8,655 nt of DNA from Candidatus Omnitrophota bacterium (GTDB lineage Bacteria; Omnitrophota; Gorgyraeia; Aquiviventales; Aquiviventaceae). Both the position numbers and the translations under genes were made by a program. The stretch spans positions 1-8,655 of the forward strand of contig JACQRA010000131.1 in assembly GCA_016206725.1 (NCBI GenBank), given 5' to 3'. The notes under the pieces are model-generated. The model was not told where the DNA came from and searched no databases. It saw only the letters and a program-made list of their open reading frames with translations. Shown here in pieces: positions 1 through 6,230 of this stretch (positions within the stretch are counted from its first letter, which is position 1; the number at the start of each line of letters is the position of its first letter).

Positions 1-92
1 GCCAAGTAGTGTGGCGGGGGACGTGCGTTTTCGGGATGTTACCTTAAATATACCTGATAGTTAGCGCAATCGAGAAGACCTGCGTAAATCTT
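1..92. other. Non-coding end of the window downstream of tsaB
   Basis: This is the sequence past the tsaB stop on the minus strand. I see no convincing reading frame, no tRNA and no hairpin followed by a T-run that would make a factor-independent terminator. There is an AT-rich patch around 43-60, but I could not pair it with a well-spaced -35 box, so I do not call a promoter. The next gene of the block, if there is one, lies outside the window. Confidence 0.4.
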
Positions 93-791
93 TTACTGTT
101 GCTTGAGAAGCTCGGGACGGATGGTGCAGGTGTGAGGGTGGAGGTACATGGGTACGAGGGTGGAGGGATCGTCGTGCTGCCCCGCTTTCAGACGCTCAAG
201 ACCTAAGCGGCCGAGGGTGGCGGCATGGGGCCACCAGGTCTCGGCGCCGGCGAAGAGTGCCCGACTGCCGAAGTGTTGCGTCAGACGCTCACGATAGAGC
301 GCCACCCCGTCACCCAAGAAGATCATCGGGCCTTCTCCGAGCAACGGCAGCAACTCATCCACGGTGAGCAACTGATGGTCAGAGCGCTTGGTCAACTTCC
401 CATCTTCGGTGCGATACAGGGCCGCGTAGACCTTGCGCTGTTTGGCGTCACACATCACGCACACTGGATGTGTGGCATACGGGACTTGGGCCGCGAGGAC
501 ATCCAGTGATGGGACACCGATCAGCGGGGTCTGGTGCGTAAACGCGAGGGCTTTGACAAAGGCGACGCCGATACGAAGACCCGTAAACGACCCCGGCCCG
601 ATATCAATGGCCAACGCCTCGATGGTCTTAAGCGACAGACCGGCGGTCTCCAGCACACGGTTGACGGCATTGGGTAGCTCGACGGCGTGGATGCGCTCGG
701 CCAAGATTTCATAGGACGCGAGCACCCGCGCCTCGTCCACGACAGCCACACCGAGTTGTTCGGTTGATGTGTCGATAGCAAGGAGCTTCAT
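93..791 (-). CDS. tsaB: tRNA N6-threonylcarbamoyladenosine (t6A) biosynthesis protein TsaB
   Basis: TsaB is the non-catalytic partner of TsaD. With TsaE it forms the cytoplasmic TsaBDE complex that transfers threonylcarbamoyl from threonylcarbamoyl-AMP to A37 of ANN-decoding tRNAs. The 232-residue product has the ASKHA-type start LAIDTSTEQLGVAV (residues 4-17), a His at about 35 in the helix that follows, and the family signature GPGSFTGLR (65-73). Its length is normal. I place the start at the ATG at 791 because MKLLAIDTST is the usual TsaB beginning. A start further upstream would run into a palindrome at 800-840. No clear Shine-Dalgarno sequence precedes the ATG. The gene follows tsaE after 27 bases, and the tsaE-tsaB pairing supports both names. 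tsaD and tsaC are not in the window. Confidence 0.95.
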   Translation of the reverse strand: MKLLAIDTSTEQLGVAVVDEARVLASYEILAERIHAVELPNAVNRVLETAGLSLKTIEALAIDIGPGSFTGLRIGVAFVKALAFTHQTPLIGVPSLDVLAAQVPYATHPVCVMCDAKQRKVYAALYRTEDGKLTKRSDHQLLTVDELLPLLGEGPMIFLGDGVALYRERLTQHFGSRALFAGAETWWPHAATLGRLGLERLKAGQHDDPSTLVPMYLHPHTCTIRPELLKQQ

Positions 792-799
792 GGTCAAAG

Positions 800-840
800 G
801 GGGACACAAACCAAGTTTTTAGAACTTGTTTTGTGTCCCC
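800..840. repeat. Near-perfect palindrome at the tsaE/tsaB junction
   Basis: Arms 800-817 and 823-840 are reverse complements at 17 of 18 positions and enclose a 5-base loop. Each arm begins with GGGGACACAAA when read inward on its own strand. The tsaE stop codon (TAA, 819-821) lies in the loop, and the last tsaE residues (GTQNKF) are encoded by one arm. No T-run follows on either strand, so it does not look like a standard intrinsic terminator. Palindromes starting GGGGACA are typical of REP-type intergenic repeats mobilised by REP-associated tyrosine transposases. I see no such transposase here, so that link is an inference. Confidence 0.85.
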
Positions 841-1337
841 TCTGTTCGCAGTCGTGCAACGAGTTCCGCAGCACAGGGACCGTGGGGAATGGCAGTGATC
901 ACGCGCTGGTTCGTCGTCTTGTGGGTGAAGCGTAGCTCCACGTAGTCCTCCGGCAGACAGCCGGCCACCCGATCCGCCCATTCGATGACGGTGACTTTTC
1001 TCGTTGAGAACATCCACTCGACATCCAACCACACCGCCTGCCCCTCCCCTTCCAAGCGATACCCGTCCACATGGATCATCCCGACGCGTCCGCCGGAGTA
1101 GTCACGCAGCAAGACGAAGGTGGGGCTCTTCACGACCCCTGGATTAATGCCGAGCCCTTTCGCAATGCCCTGGATGCAGGTGGTCTTGCCGCTGCCTAAC
1201 TCGCCGATGAGGGCCACGACGTCGCCGGCTTGCAAGAGCGCACCGAGACGCTCGCCGAATTGCTGCGTCTCCTCGATGGATTTGGTCACAGTTTCAAAGA
1301 CGTATTTCGTATTTCGTGATTCGTATTTCGTTGACAT
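819..1337 (-). CDS. tsaE: t6A biosynthesis ATPase TsaE with a repeat-encoded N-terminus
   Basis: TsaE is the P-loop ATPase that drives turnover of the TsaB-TsaD complex in tRNA t6A37 formation. The 172-residue frame shows Walker A GELGSGKTT (45-53), SPTF (71-74), MIHVDGYRL (87-95, Asp 91) and the family motif VIEWADR (117-123). The body is full length. The first 13 residues, including TKYESRNTKYV, are not TsaE-like: they translate a CGTATTT heptamer array at 1301-1335, and homology begins near ETVTKSIEETQQFG. The ATG at 1337 is 9 bases past the stop of the four-helix-bundle gene and has only a weak ribosome site (GTGAG). A GTG at 1287-1289 (Val 17) is a plausible ancestral or alternative start. 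The last residues and the stop lie inside the palindrome at 800-840. So both ends of this gene have been rewritten by repeats. Confidence 0.93.
   Translation of the reverse strand: MSTKYESRNTKYVFETVTKSIEETQQFGERLGALLQAGDVVALIGELGSGKTTCIQGIAKGLGINPGVVKSPTFVLLRDYSGGRVGMIHVDGYRLEGEGQAVWLDVEWMFSTRKVTVIEWADRVAGCLPEDYVELRFTHKTTNQRVITAIPHGPCAAELVARLRTEGTQNKF
1301..1335. repeat. CGTATTT heptamer array, left arm of the four-helix cassette
   Basis: The plus strand shows five consecutive 7-base units. Three are exactly CGTATTT (1301-1307, 1308-1314 and 1322-1328), one is CGTGATT (1315-1321), and the last is the degenerate CGTTGAC (1329-1335). On the minus strand the array is translated as the N-terminus of TsaE, giving the peptide RNTKY. 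It is the inverted partner of the array at 1713-1747. Over the first four units the two arms agree at 24 of 28 positions. Confidence 0.9.
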
Positions 1338-1346
1338 GGTCTGATC

Positions 1347-1706
1347 TCACAACTTCTTAATTAAGCTGCGCAGCATCCTGGCTTCATGGTTCAGGTGCTC
1401 GAGCAGTTTGGTCCGTAGCGTGGCATCGCCATATCCGAGATCGCCACTAATCTCGAGTTGCGTTTCGAGTTCTGCACACGATCCGAGAGCCACGTACAAG
1501 AATTGCCGTTCTTCCTTATTGTGATACCTGGCGAAACCCTCTGCGATATTGGACGGAATGGAGAGTGCCGCTCGACGCATTTGGGCGACGAATCCGTACC
1601 ATTCATCTTTAGGAAACCTCTGAGTTAAACGATAGGTGTCCATCACAATGGTTTTTCCCAAGTTCCAGATATCCAGATCTCGAAAGCTGATGATCTTTGG
1701 TGTCAT
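1347..1706 (-). CDS. Four-helix-bundle protein (S23 / 23S rRNA intervening-sequence family)
   Basis: This small protein of about 119 residues belongs to the four-helix-bundle family named after the ORF found in 23S rRNA intervening sequences. The family also shares its fold with the Avd protein of diversity-generating retroelements. The family pattern is clear: FRDLDIW near the start, RRAALSIPSNIAEGFAR in the middle, then FLYVALGSCAELETQLE, LGYG and a final helix ending LIKKL. The molecular function of the family is not settled. Nucleic-acid binding is suspected, and no enzyme motif is visible. I chose the ATG at 1706. A GTG at 1718, inside the repeat arm, would add four residues, and neither start has a good ribosome site. 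The gene is bracketed by inverted heptamer arrays and is less GC-rich by eye than its neighbours. Both points suggest it was inserted into the thiL-tsaE junction. Confidence 0.88.
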   Translation of the reverse strand: MTPKIISFRDLDIWNLGKTIVMDTYRLTQRFPKDEWYGFVAQMRRAALSIPSNIAEGFARYHNKEERQFLYVALGSCAELETQLEISGDLGYGDATLRTKLLEHLNHEARMLRSLIKKL

Positions 1707-1712
1707 GGACTG

Positions 1713-1747
1713 TTTCACGAAATACGATATACGAAATACGAGATACG
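1713..1747. repeat. CGTATTT heptamer array, right arm of the four-helix cassette
   Basis: Five 7-base units appear here in inverted orientation. Read on the minus strand from 1747, they are CGTATCT, CGTATTT, CGTATAT, CGTATTT and CGTGAAA. The array begins just past the thiL stop (1752-1754), and its last unit holds the alternative GTG start of the four-helix-bundle gene. It pairs with the array at 1301-1335. Confidence 0.9.
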
Positions 1748-1751
1748 GTTT

Positions 1752-2660
1752 TCAAAAATGCTTGAAGCCTGTTGGGATGAGCGGGACGATGTGACCATGA
1801 GGTTTCACCAATTCGACTTTGGCGCCGTGTCGTGTCACCACGCCAATCTCCGTGACAGGAACCTGGCCGATTGATCGCGGCACGCGGCGGGCGGCACGGG
1901 GCGGAACTGCAAACAGCAATTCAAAATCTTCTCCATCCATCAACGCATGAGTGACGGTCTTCCCTGCCTGCGAGACGGGGATACGCGCGTCGTCAACCCG
2001 TAGGGTGACTTGACTGGCGCGGGCGATCTGCCACAGGTCTGAGGCGAGGCCGTCTGAGAGATCAATCATCGCATGGATCGGAAGATGCCGAATGAGACAC
2101 TGCGTCTCAGCAAGTCGAGGGGTGAACCGTGCATGGCGCCCACTCACCAGCGACCCACCGAGACGCCCGGTCACAAAGATCCGATCGCCGAGCCTCGCGC
2201 CACTTCGCAGGATGGCCTTCCCTGCCCTCACCGTTCCCACAATGGCGACATCCACGACGACGCGTGGGGCGCGGACCGTATCGCCGCCGACGATGGCGAC
2301 GTCATAACGCTTGGCGCATCGCGCAAGCCCTCGGTAGAGATCGTCCACCCATCTCACGGAAGTTGATGGCGGAACTCCCAACGACACGACCGCCCAACGC
2401 GGCAGGCCTCCCATCGCGGCGATGTCGCTGATGTTGCACGCCAACGCTTTCCATCCCACCCACTGCGCCGGGGTTGTGCTGTGTTGGAAGTGAACGCCCT
2501 CGATCAGCATATCGCTAGCAAACAATAGATCATCGCGCCCCATGCCTCGAAGGACTGCGGCGTCATCGCCGATGCCCACGCGCACCGATGAGCCTGACGG
2601 AAAACACCGGCTCATCCGCTGGATCAACCGGACCTCCCCTAATGAAGCGATCGTCCTCAT
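1752..2660 (-). CDS. thiL: Thiamine-monophosphate kinase ThiL
   Basis: ThiL phosphorylates thiamine monophosphate with ATP to give thiamine diphosphate, the last step of the bacterial pathway, in the cytoplasm. The 302-residue product has all the PurM/ThiL landmarks: LGEVRLI at the start, GDDAAV (31-36, metal and ATP site), SDMLIEGVHF (49-58), NISDIAAMGG (76-85), GGDT (125-128), DLSDGLASDL (200-209) and GEDFELLF (243-250). The stretch between about 165 and 190 is compact compared with many ThiL proteins. The ATG at 2660 overlaps the stop of the upstream protease gene as ATGA, so translation is probably coupled. No Shine-Dalgarno sequence is visible. The stop lies 4 bases from a heptamer array, inside one of the two similar strings that may be a target duplication. 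No other thiamine genes are present. Confidence 0.96.
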   Translation of the reverse strand: MRTIASLGEVRLIQRMSRCFPSGSSVRVGIGDDAAVLRGMGRDDLLFASDMLIEGVHFQHSTTPAQWVGWKALACNISDIAAMGGLPRWAVVSLGVPPSTSVRWVDDLYRGLARCAKRYDVAIVGGDTVRAPRVVVDVAIVGTVRAGKAILRSGARLGDRIFVTGRLGGSLVSGRHARFTPRLAETQCLIRHLPIHAMIDLSDGLASDLWQIARASQVTLRVDDARIPVSQAGKTVTHALMDGEDFELLFAVPPRAARRVPRSIGQVPVTEIGVVTRHGAKVELVKPHGHIVPLIPTGFKHF

Positions 2661-3715
2661 GGCTGAAGGAGCGCTTTAAGGGTGAGGGCCACCCCAATGA
2701 GCAGACTATTATGGAAGCTATGGACCACGACGGAGGCCCAGAGCGATCCCGTGCGCTCATAACAGTCAGCCAGCAAGCAGCCTAACAGCAGGATGGGCAA
2801 GAAGCCGACCATATTGGTGTGCGCCGCGGCGAAGGCCCCACCGCTGATCGCCAGGGCGAGCACGCGAGACGTCCGCTTGCGCAGCGCCGTGAACAACACC
2901 CCGCGGAAGAACAGCTCTTCGACAAACGGCCCCACGACACAGGCCAAGGTGAGCGTCAATCCCAACACGAGCGGTGAGCGTTCGAGAAAGAGCAACTCAT
3001 GGATCGGCTCGAGCGGCGGCTGAATGCCGAATCGTTCGCACGCCCCCATGATCAGCCAGAGCAGTCCCATCAACCACGGGAAGACGGTGATGTAAGCCAC
3101 CATCGCCTGTTCGATGGCTCGCAGGCTGTGGCGCTTCGAGAGGCCGAGCGTCGAGGTCAAGGCGCGCGCCTTGGCGGAGACGAATCCCCACACGAGCAAG
3201 ACCAGCCACCCTTCGAGGAGGAACATGGACACGACACTCCACAGATGGGTCTGACTCCACCAACTGGGAATCCACACCATCAGCCCCATGTGGACAAATG
3301 GCAACAGGCTCGCCACCAAGACGACCAGAAGCAGCAAGCGCCCGACATCGCTCAGCGACCACCCCCCGCGTAAAGGCACATGGGAGGACGCAGCGACCGG
3401 CGGCCACCTGCGACGCCGAACAACCTGAACGCTCAGCGCCATCCCGCTGCCCAGCAAGAGCACGACGATGAGCGTCCAGAGGTTCAACAATCGCGCCACT
3501 CCCGGCTTACGCTTCAGCGCCTCCACGAGCTTTGCCGAATCCATGTCGAATGAGACGGAGGGCGTGGTAGCGGGAGAAGTCGAAACCGCCTCTGACGCGT
3601 GACGAGGAGGTTTGTCGAGGCCTCTCAACCAAACGGCCGCGTAGAGCAACGCGACGAGGCCGACTAAGACGAGATAGAGTCTGCGTTGATAGAGTAGCGG
3701 GATCGTGCGCGTCAT
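2657..3715 (-). CDS. CPBP-family intramembrane glutamic endopeptidase (Abi/CAAX type)
   Basis: This is a predicted inner-membrane protease of 352 residues from the CPBP (Rce1-like/Abi) family. The catalytic motifs are in order: EELFFR (E266, E267, R271), His 299 in AAAHTN, and His 332 in VVHSFHN. Hydrophobic segments lie near residues 12-32, 78-98, 126-148, 158-180, 206-226, 250-277, 284-316 and 326-350, so about eight membrane passes are likely. The long N-terminal part before the catalytic domain, including a Ser/Thr/Pro-rich stretch at about 37-60, is not a recognised domain. The ATG at 3715 overlaps the metG stop as ATGA, and its own stop overlaps the thiL start the same way. It is therefore locked inside a housekeeping operon. 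Its substrate cannot be read from the sequence. Bacterial members have been linked to bacteriocin self-immunity and protein processing. Confidence 0.9.
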   Translation of the reverse strand: MTRTIPLLYQRRLYLVLVGLVALLYAAVWLRGLDKPPRHASEAVSTSPATTPSVSFDMDSAKLVEALKRKPGVARLLNLWTLIVVLLLGSGMALSVQVVRRRRWPPVAASSHVPLRGGWSLSDVGRLLLLVVLVASLLPFVHMGLMVWIPSWWSQTHLWSVVSMFLLEGWLVLLVWGFVSAKARALTSTLGLSKRHSLRAIEQAMVAYITVFPWLMGLLWLIMGACERFGIQPPLEPIHELLFLERSPLVLGLTLTLACVVGPFVEELFFRGVLFTALRKRTSRVLALAISGGAFAAAHTNMVGFLPILLLGCLLADCYERTGSLWASVVVHSFHNSLLIGVALTLKALLQP

Positions 3716-5292
3716 GAAGAAACTTTCGGGAATAAGACGCTCCGTGTGCCGAGGGGCTGCCCGGCGGTCAGCGTCGGCCATTGGGCGGCATCCAGCCACC
3801 GCCGGGGGACGTTTTGCAGCCCAAGCTGTTCCCACATGGCTTCGGCGACAGACGGCATGAACGGACTGAGTGTGATGGCCGCGATGCGAATCACTTCAGC
3901 GAGCATCGCCAGGACGGTGTGAAGGCGAGCGGAGTCTTTTTCCGTGGCCAACTGCCACGGCGCTGTCGATTCGATATAGCGATTCGCGTGCGTGATCAGA
4001 TGACACACGGCTTTCAAGGCACCGGAGAAATCGAGGGCTGGCAGCCGCTCATCCAGTTGCTTTGCCAATCCCATGGCTTCATCACGCAACGGCACATCCT
4101 CCACCGCGCATCCAACAGGTCCAGCTTGCGGCAGACGCCCGTCACTATAGCGTTCAATCATCGAGAGCGTGCGATGGACCAAGTTTCCCAGGTCATTGGC
4201 CAGATCGGTTGAGAGACGCTTGGCGATCGCGTCCTCCGAAAAACTCCCATCCTGGCCGAAGGGCACTTCGCGCAACAGAAAATAGCGGTACACATCGGCG
4301 GCGTAGGGCTGATCCTTCAAGAATTCTTTGACGACGACCGTCGGGTCCACGATGTTGCCGCGGGACTTGGATATTTTCTGCTCGCCGATTTTCCACCAAC
4401 CGTGGGCAAAGATCGTGCGCGGCATCTGCTCATCCGACAGGCCCAGGGCGTGAAGGATAATCGGCCAGTACACCGCGTGGTGCCGCAGAATGTCCTTACC
4501 GATGAACTGCGCGTCAGCCGGCCACAACGACTCGAAGCGAGTCCCGTCGGTGAGATACCCGGGAACGCTGACGTAGTTGAGCAGCGCATCGAACCACACG
4601 TACGTCACGTGCTGCGGGCTGAATGGCACCGAGATGCCCCACGCGACCCGGTTCCGCGGCCGTGTGATGCACAAACATTCCGGCAGCGGCTGTTCGAGCA
4701 GACTGGCGATCTCGTTGTAGCGCGTCTGCGGCTGGATGAAGGTGGGGTGGCTCGCGAGAAACCCCCGCAACCAGTCCTGATGTTGACGAAGCGGAAGATA
4801 CCACCCGTCTTCTTTCACCCGCTCGACCCCGCGTCCACAATTGCCGCATGTCACCGTCGTGCCTGGCTTCAATTTCAGTTCCTCGTCTGTCCAAAATGTC
4901 TCGCAGGGCGTGCAGTACCATCCCTCGTAACTGGCCTGCTGCAGCTTGCCCTCCTGCCGCAGCTTGGTGAGGCATACCTGCACCACCTGCGTGTGGCGAG
5001 GTTGGGTGGTGCGGACGAAATCGTCGTGGGAGATGCTGAGCAGCTTCCACAGTGAGGCGAACCGCTCCACAACCTCATCGACGAATACCGACGGCGTCTT
5101 GCCGGAGGCCGCGGCAGCCTGCTCAATCTTTTGGCCGTGCTCGTCGGTACCGGTCAAGAAGAACACCGACTCACCCTTGAGGCGATGATAGCGGGCGAGG
5201 CAATCCGCCGCGACGGTCGTATAGGAGTGGCCGATATGGGGCGAGGCGTTGACGTAGTACAGCGGTGTCGTGATGTAGAAGATTTTTGCCAT
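3712..5292 (-). CDS. metG: Methionyl-tRNA synthetase (class I, short form)
   Basis: MetRS charges tRNA-Met with methionine in the cytoplasm. The 526-residue protein has the class I HIGH motif as HIGH (19-22, in NASPHIGHSYT), TGTDEHGQK (47-55) and the zinc knuckle Cys 127, 130, 149 and 152 in the connective domain. It also has YVWFDALLNY (231-240), FIGKDILRHH (263-272) and the KMSKS loop as KISKS (306-310), followed by the anticodon-binding helical domain. It ends soon after that domain and lacks the C-terminal EMAP/Arc1p-like tRNA-binding extension that many bacterial MetRS carry. This is a known natural variant. A weak GGAAG lies just 3 bases before the ATG. A palindromic repeat fills the gap to holB, and the stop overlaps the protease gene start by 4 bases. 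Confidence 0.97.
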   Translation of the reverse strand: MAKIFYITTPLYYVNASPHIGHSYTTVAADCLARYHRLKGESVFFLTGTDEHGQKIEQAAAASGKTPSVFVDEVVERFASLWKLLSISHDDFVRTTQPRHTQVVQVCLTKLRQEGKLQQASYEGWYCTPCETFWTDEELKLKPGTTVTCGNCGRGVERVKEDGWYLPLRQHQDWLRGFLASHPTFIQPQTRYNEIASLLEQPLPECLCITRPRNRVAWGISVPFSPQHVTYVWFDALLNYVSVPGYLTDGTRFESLWPADAQFIGKDILRHHAVYWPIILHALGLSDEQMPRTIFAHGWWKIGEQKISKSRGNIVDPTVVVKEFLKDQPYAADVYRYFLLREVPFGQDGSFSEDAIAKRLSTDLANDLGNLVHRTLSMIERYSDGRLPQAGPVGCAVEDVPLRDEAMGLAKQLDERLPALDFSGALKAVCHLITHANRYIESTAPWQLATEKDSARLHTVLAMLAEVIRIAAITLSPFMPSVAEAMWEQLGLQNVPRRWLDAAQWPTLTAGQPLGTRSVLFPKVSS

Positions 5293-5307
5293 CAGCTTCC
5301 GTGTAAT

Positions 5308-5364
5308 GTTGAATGCGTAAGGCGTAATGGGGTCACGTTACGCATGACACATTACGCATTGAAC
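5308..5364. repeat. GCGTAAT-type palindromic repeat between holB and metG
   Basis: Two arms read inward in 7-base steps with a CGTA core: CGTAAGG and CGTAATG on the plus strand near 5316-5329, and CGTAATG, TGTCATG and CGTAACG on the minus strand from 5356 downward. The outer 13 bases of the two arms match at 12 positions. A smaller GTCA/TGAC pairing can close the centre. The holB stop codon (TAA, 5352-5354) is part of the right arm. There is no T-run, so a standard terminator is unlikely. The structure lies between the holB stop and the metG start in the transcript and could affect processing or relative expression. Confidence 0.85.
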
Positions 5365-6224
5365 AAACTCAGCCAGGATTCACGTAAGAGCGTGCCGATC
5401 AGGCGAGGGCTGACCATTTGTTCTTCAAAGGAACGCTTCAATTCCATCAGTCGAAACGCCGTCTCGATGCACCGCTCGCGCGACAAGGTCTGTGCTTGTC
5501 GTCCAATCGCGGGACGTTCCTCGAGATGGCGCACCAGAGAGGGCTGCGCCACGGAAGCCACCGCCACATCCCGCAGCCACTCGATGGACGCATCCAGCCA
5601 TCGAGACAGCGTCTCACGTTCTTTCGGGACGGACCACGTCATCCACGAATTCGCCTCTCCGGAGGCCAAGTAGGCGTAGATGGGTCGGTCGACCTGCTCG
5701 GCTTTAAGCACCTCACGACTGAGGGGTTGGAAACGCACGATCCGACAGCGCGAGAGAATCGTCGGCAAGCAGTGGGCCGGTTGTGAGGTGATCAGTAAAA
5801 ACGTCGCCTGGCCGGGGGGTTCTTCCAACACTTTCAAGAGACTGTTCGCGGCTTCTTCGGTCAATCGGTGAGCGCCGTCCACGATCACCATGGACCGAGG
5901 GCCGCTGAAGGGGCGCAGGGCGACACGTTGGAGAATCCAGCGCACGTCATCAATCGAAATCGTCGCCGAGGTCCCTTGAGGAATGAGGACGTGCACATCC
6001 GGATGCACGCCTCGTATCACGCGCCGGCAGTTGGGACACTGATCGCATGGTCCCTCAAGGAGCTCATCACATTGGACGGCTTTCACGAATTCCACGGCGC
6101 TCATCCGCTTGCCCACCCCCTCAGGACCGACGAGCAGATAGGCGGAGGCGAGTCGGTTGCGGATCAGATCACTCTGCAGTAGACGGACCGCTGTGGGTTG
6201 TCCGAGAATCGCGTTCCACGCCAT
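5352..6224 (-). CDS. holB: DNA polymerase III, delta' subunit
   Basis: The delta' subunit is part of the clamp-loader complex that places the beta clamp on DNA. The 290-residue product starts MAWNAILGQPTAVRLL, the standard opening of clamp-loader AAA+ proteins. It has a Walker A-like GPEGVGKR (33-40) with Arg where Ser or Thr is usual, which is common in delta' proteins. Zinc-module cysteines are at 52, 60, 63 and 66, followed by VIVDGAHRL (113-121), EAANSLLKVLEEPP (124-137) and the SRC motif (158-160). The C-terminal collar domain is shorter than in E. coli. The ATG at 6224 is preferred over an in-frame TTG two codons earlier. No ribosome site is visible, because a palindrome ends directly upstream. 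Following tmk 12 bases later is a common bacterial order. The stop codon is supplied by a repeat. Confidence 0.93.
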   Translation of the reverse strand: MAWNAILGQPTAVRLLQSDLIRNRLASAYLLVGPEGVGKRMSAVEFVKAVQCDELLEGPCDQCPNCRRVIRGVHPDVHVLIPQGTSATISIDDVRWILQRVALRPFSGPRSMVIVDGAHRLTEEAANSLLKVLEEPPGQATFLLITSQPAHCLPTILSRCRIVRFQPLSREVLKAEQVDRPIYAYLASGEANSWMTWSVPKERETLSRWLDASIEWLRDVAVASVAQPSLVRHLEERPAIGRQAQTLSRERCIETAFRLMELKRSFEEQMVSPRLIGTLLRESWLSLFNA

Positions 6225-6230
6225 TTGCAA

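Larger units (their letters stand above)
1301..1747 (-). mobile_element. Putative IVS-like cassette: four-helix-bundle gene between inverted heptamer arms
   Basis: Two heptamer arrays in inverted orientation (1301-1335 and 1713-1747) bracket one complete gene, and the unit lies exactly between thiL and tsaE. Transcribed as RNA, the arms could pair into a stem of about 28 base pairs with the gene in the loop. This is the layout of the intervening sequences that carry S23/four-helix-bundle genes in some bacterial 23S rRNA genes (established for Leptospira and others). Similar short strings flank the unit outside the arms: GTTTCAAAGA at 1291-1300 and GTTTTCAAAAA at 1748-1758. They may be a decayed target duplication. 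There is no recognisable transposase, so mobility is inferred from architecture only. Confidence 0.55.

Noticed and set aside
1..92. Promoter for a downstream minus-strand gene
   Set aside because: An AT-rich TATATT-like stretch is present near 48-53, but I found no well-spaced -35 box, and the gene it would serve is outside the window.
800..840. Intrinsic terminator between tsaE and tsaB
   Set aside because: The stem is strong, but neither strand has a T-run directly after it, and the downstream gene starts only 9 bases later with no visible promoter.
1301..1747. CRISPR array
   Set aside because: The repeats are contiguous 7-base units without spacers, and no cas genes are present.
2073..2431. 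Several plus-strand open frames opposite thiL
   Set aside because: They overlap one another in different frames and their products are Arg/Pro-rich, typical of antisense frames. thiL motifs occupy the other strand throughout.
3712..3780. Truncated MetRS lacking the C-terminal tRNA-binding domain
   Set aside because: Short MetRS forms are a normal variant. The stop forms a clean 4-base overlap with the next gene, so there is no sign of a frameshift.
4402..5055. Long plus-strand open frame (217 codons) opposite metG
   Set aside because: It is antisense to strongly conserved metG motifs, its product resembles no family I know, and there is no start signal. It is a shadow of GC-rich coding DNA, as are the other plus-strand frames.
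5945..6125. Defective Walker A in HolB (Arg in place of Ser/Thr)
   Set aside because: The GVGKR form is common in delta' subunits, which often do not hydrolyse ATP, so it is not a sign of decay.
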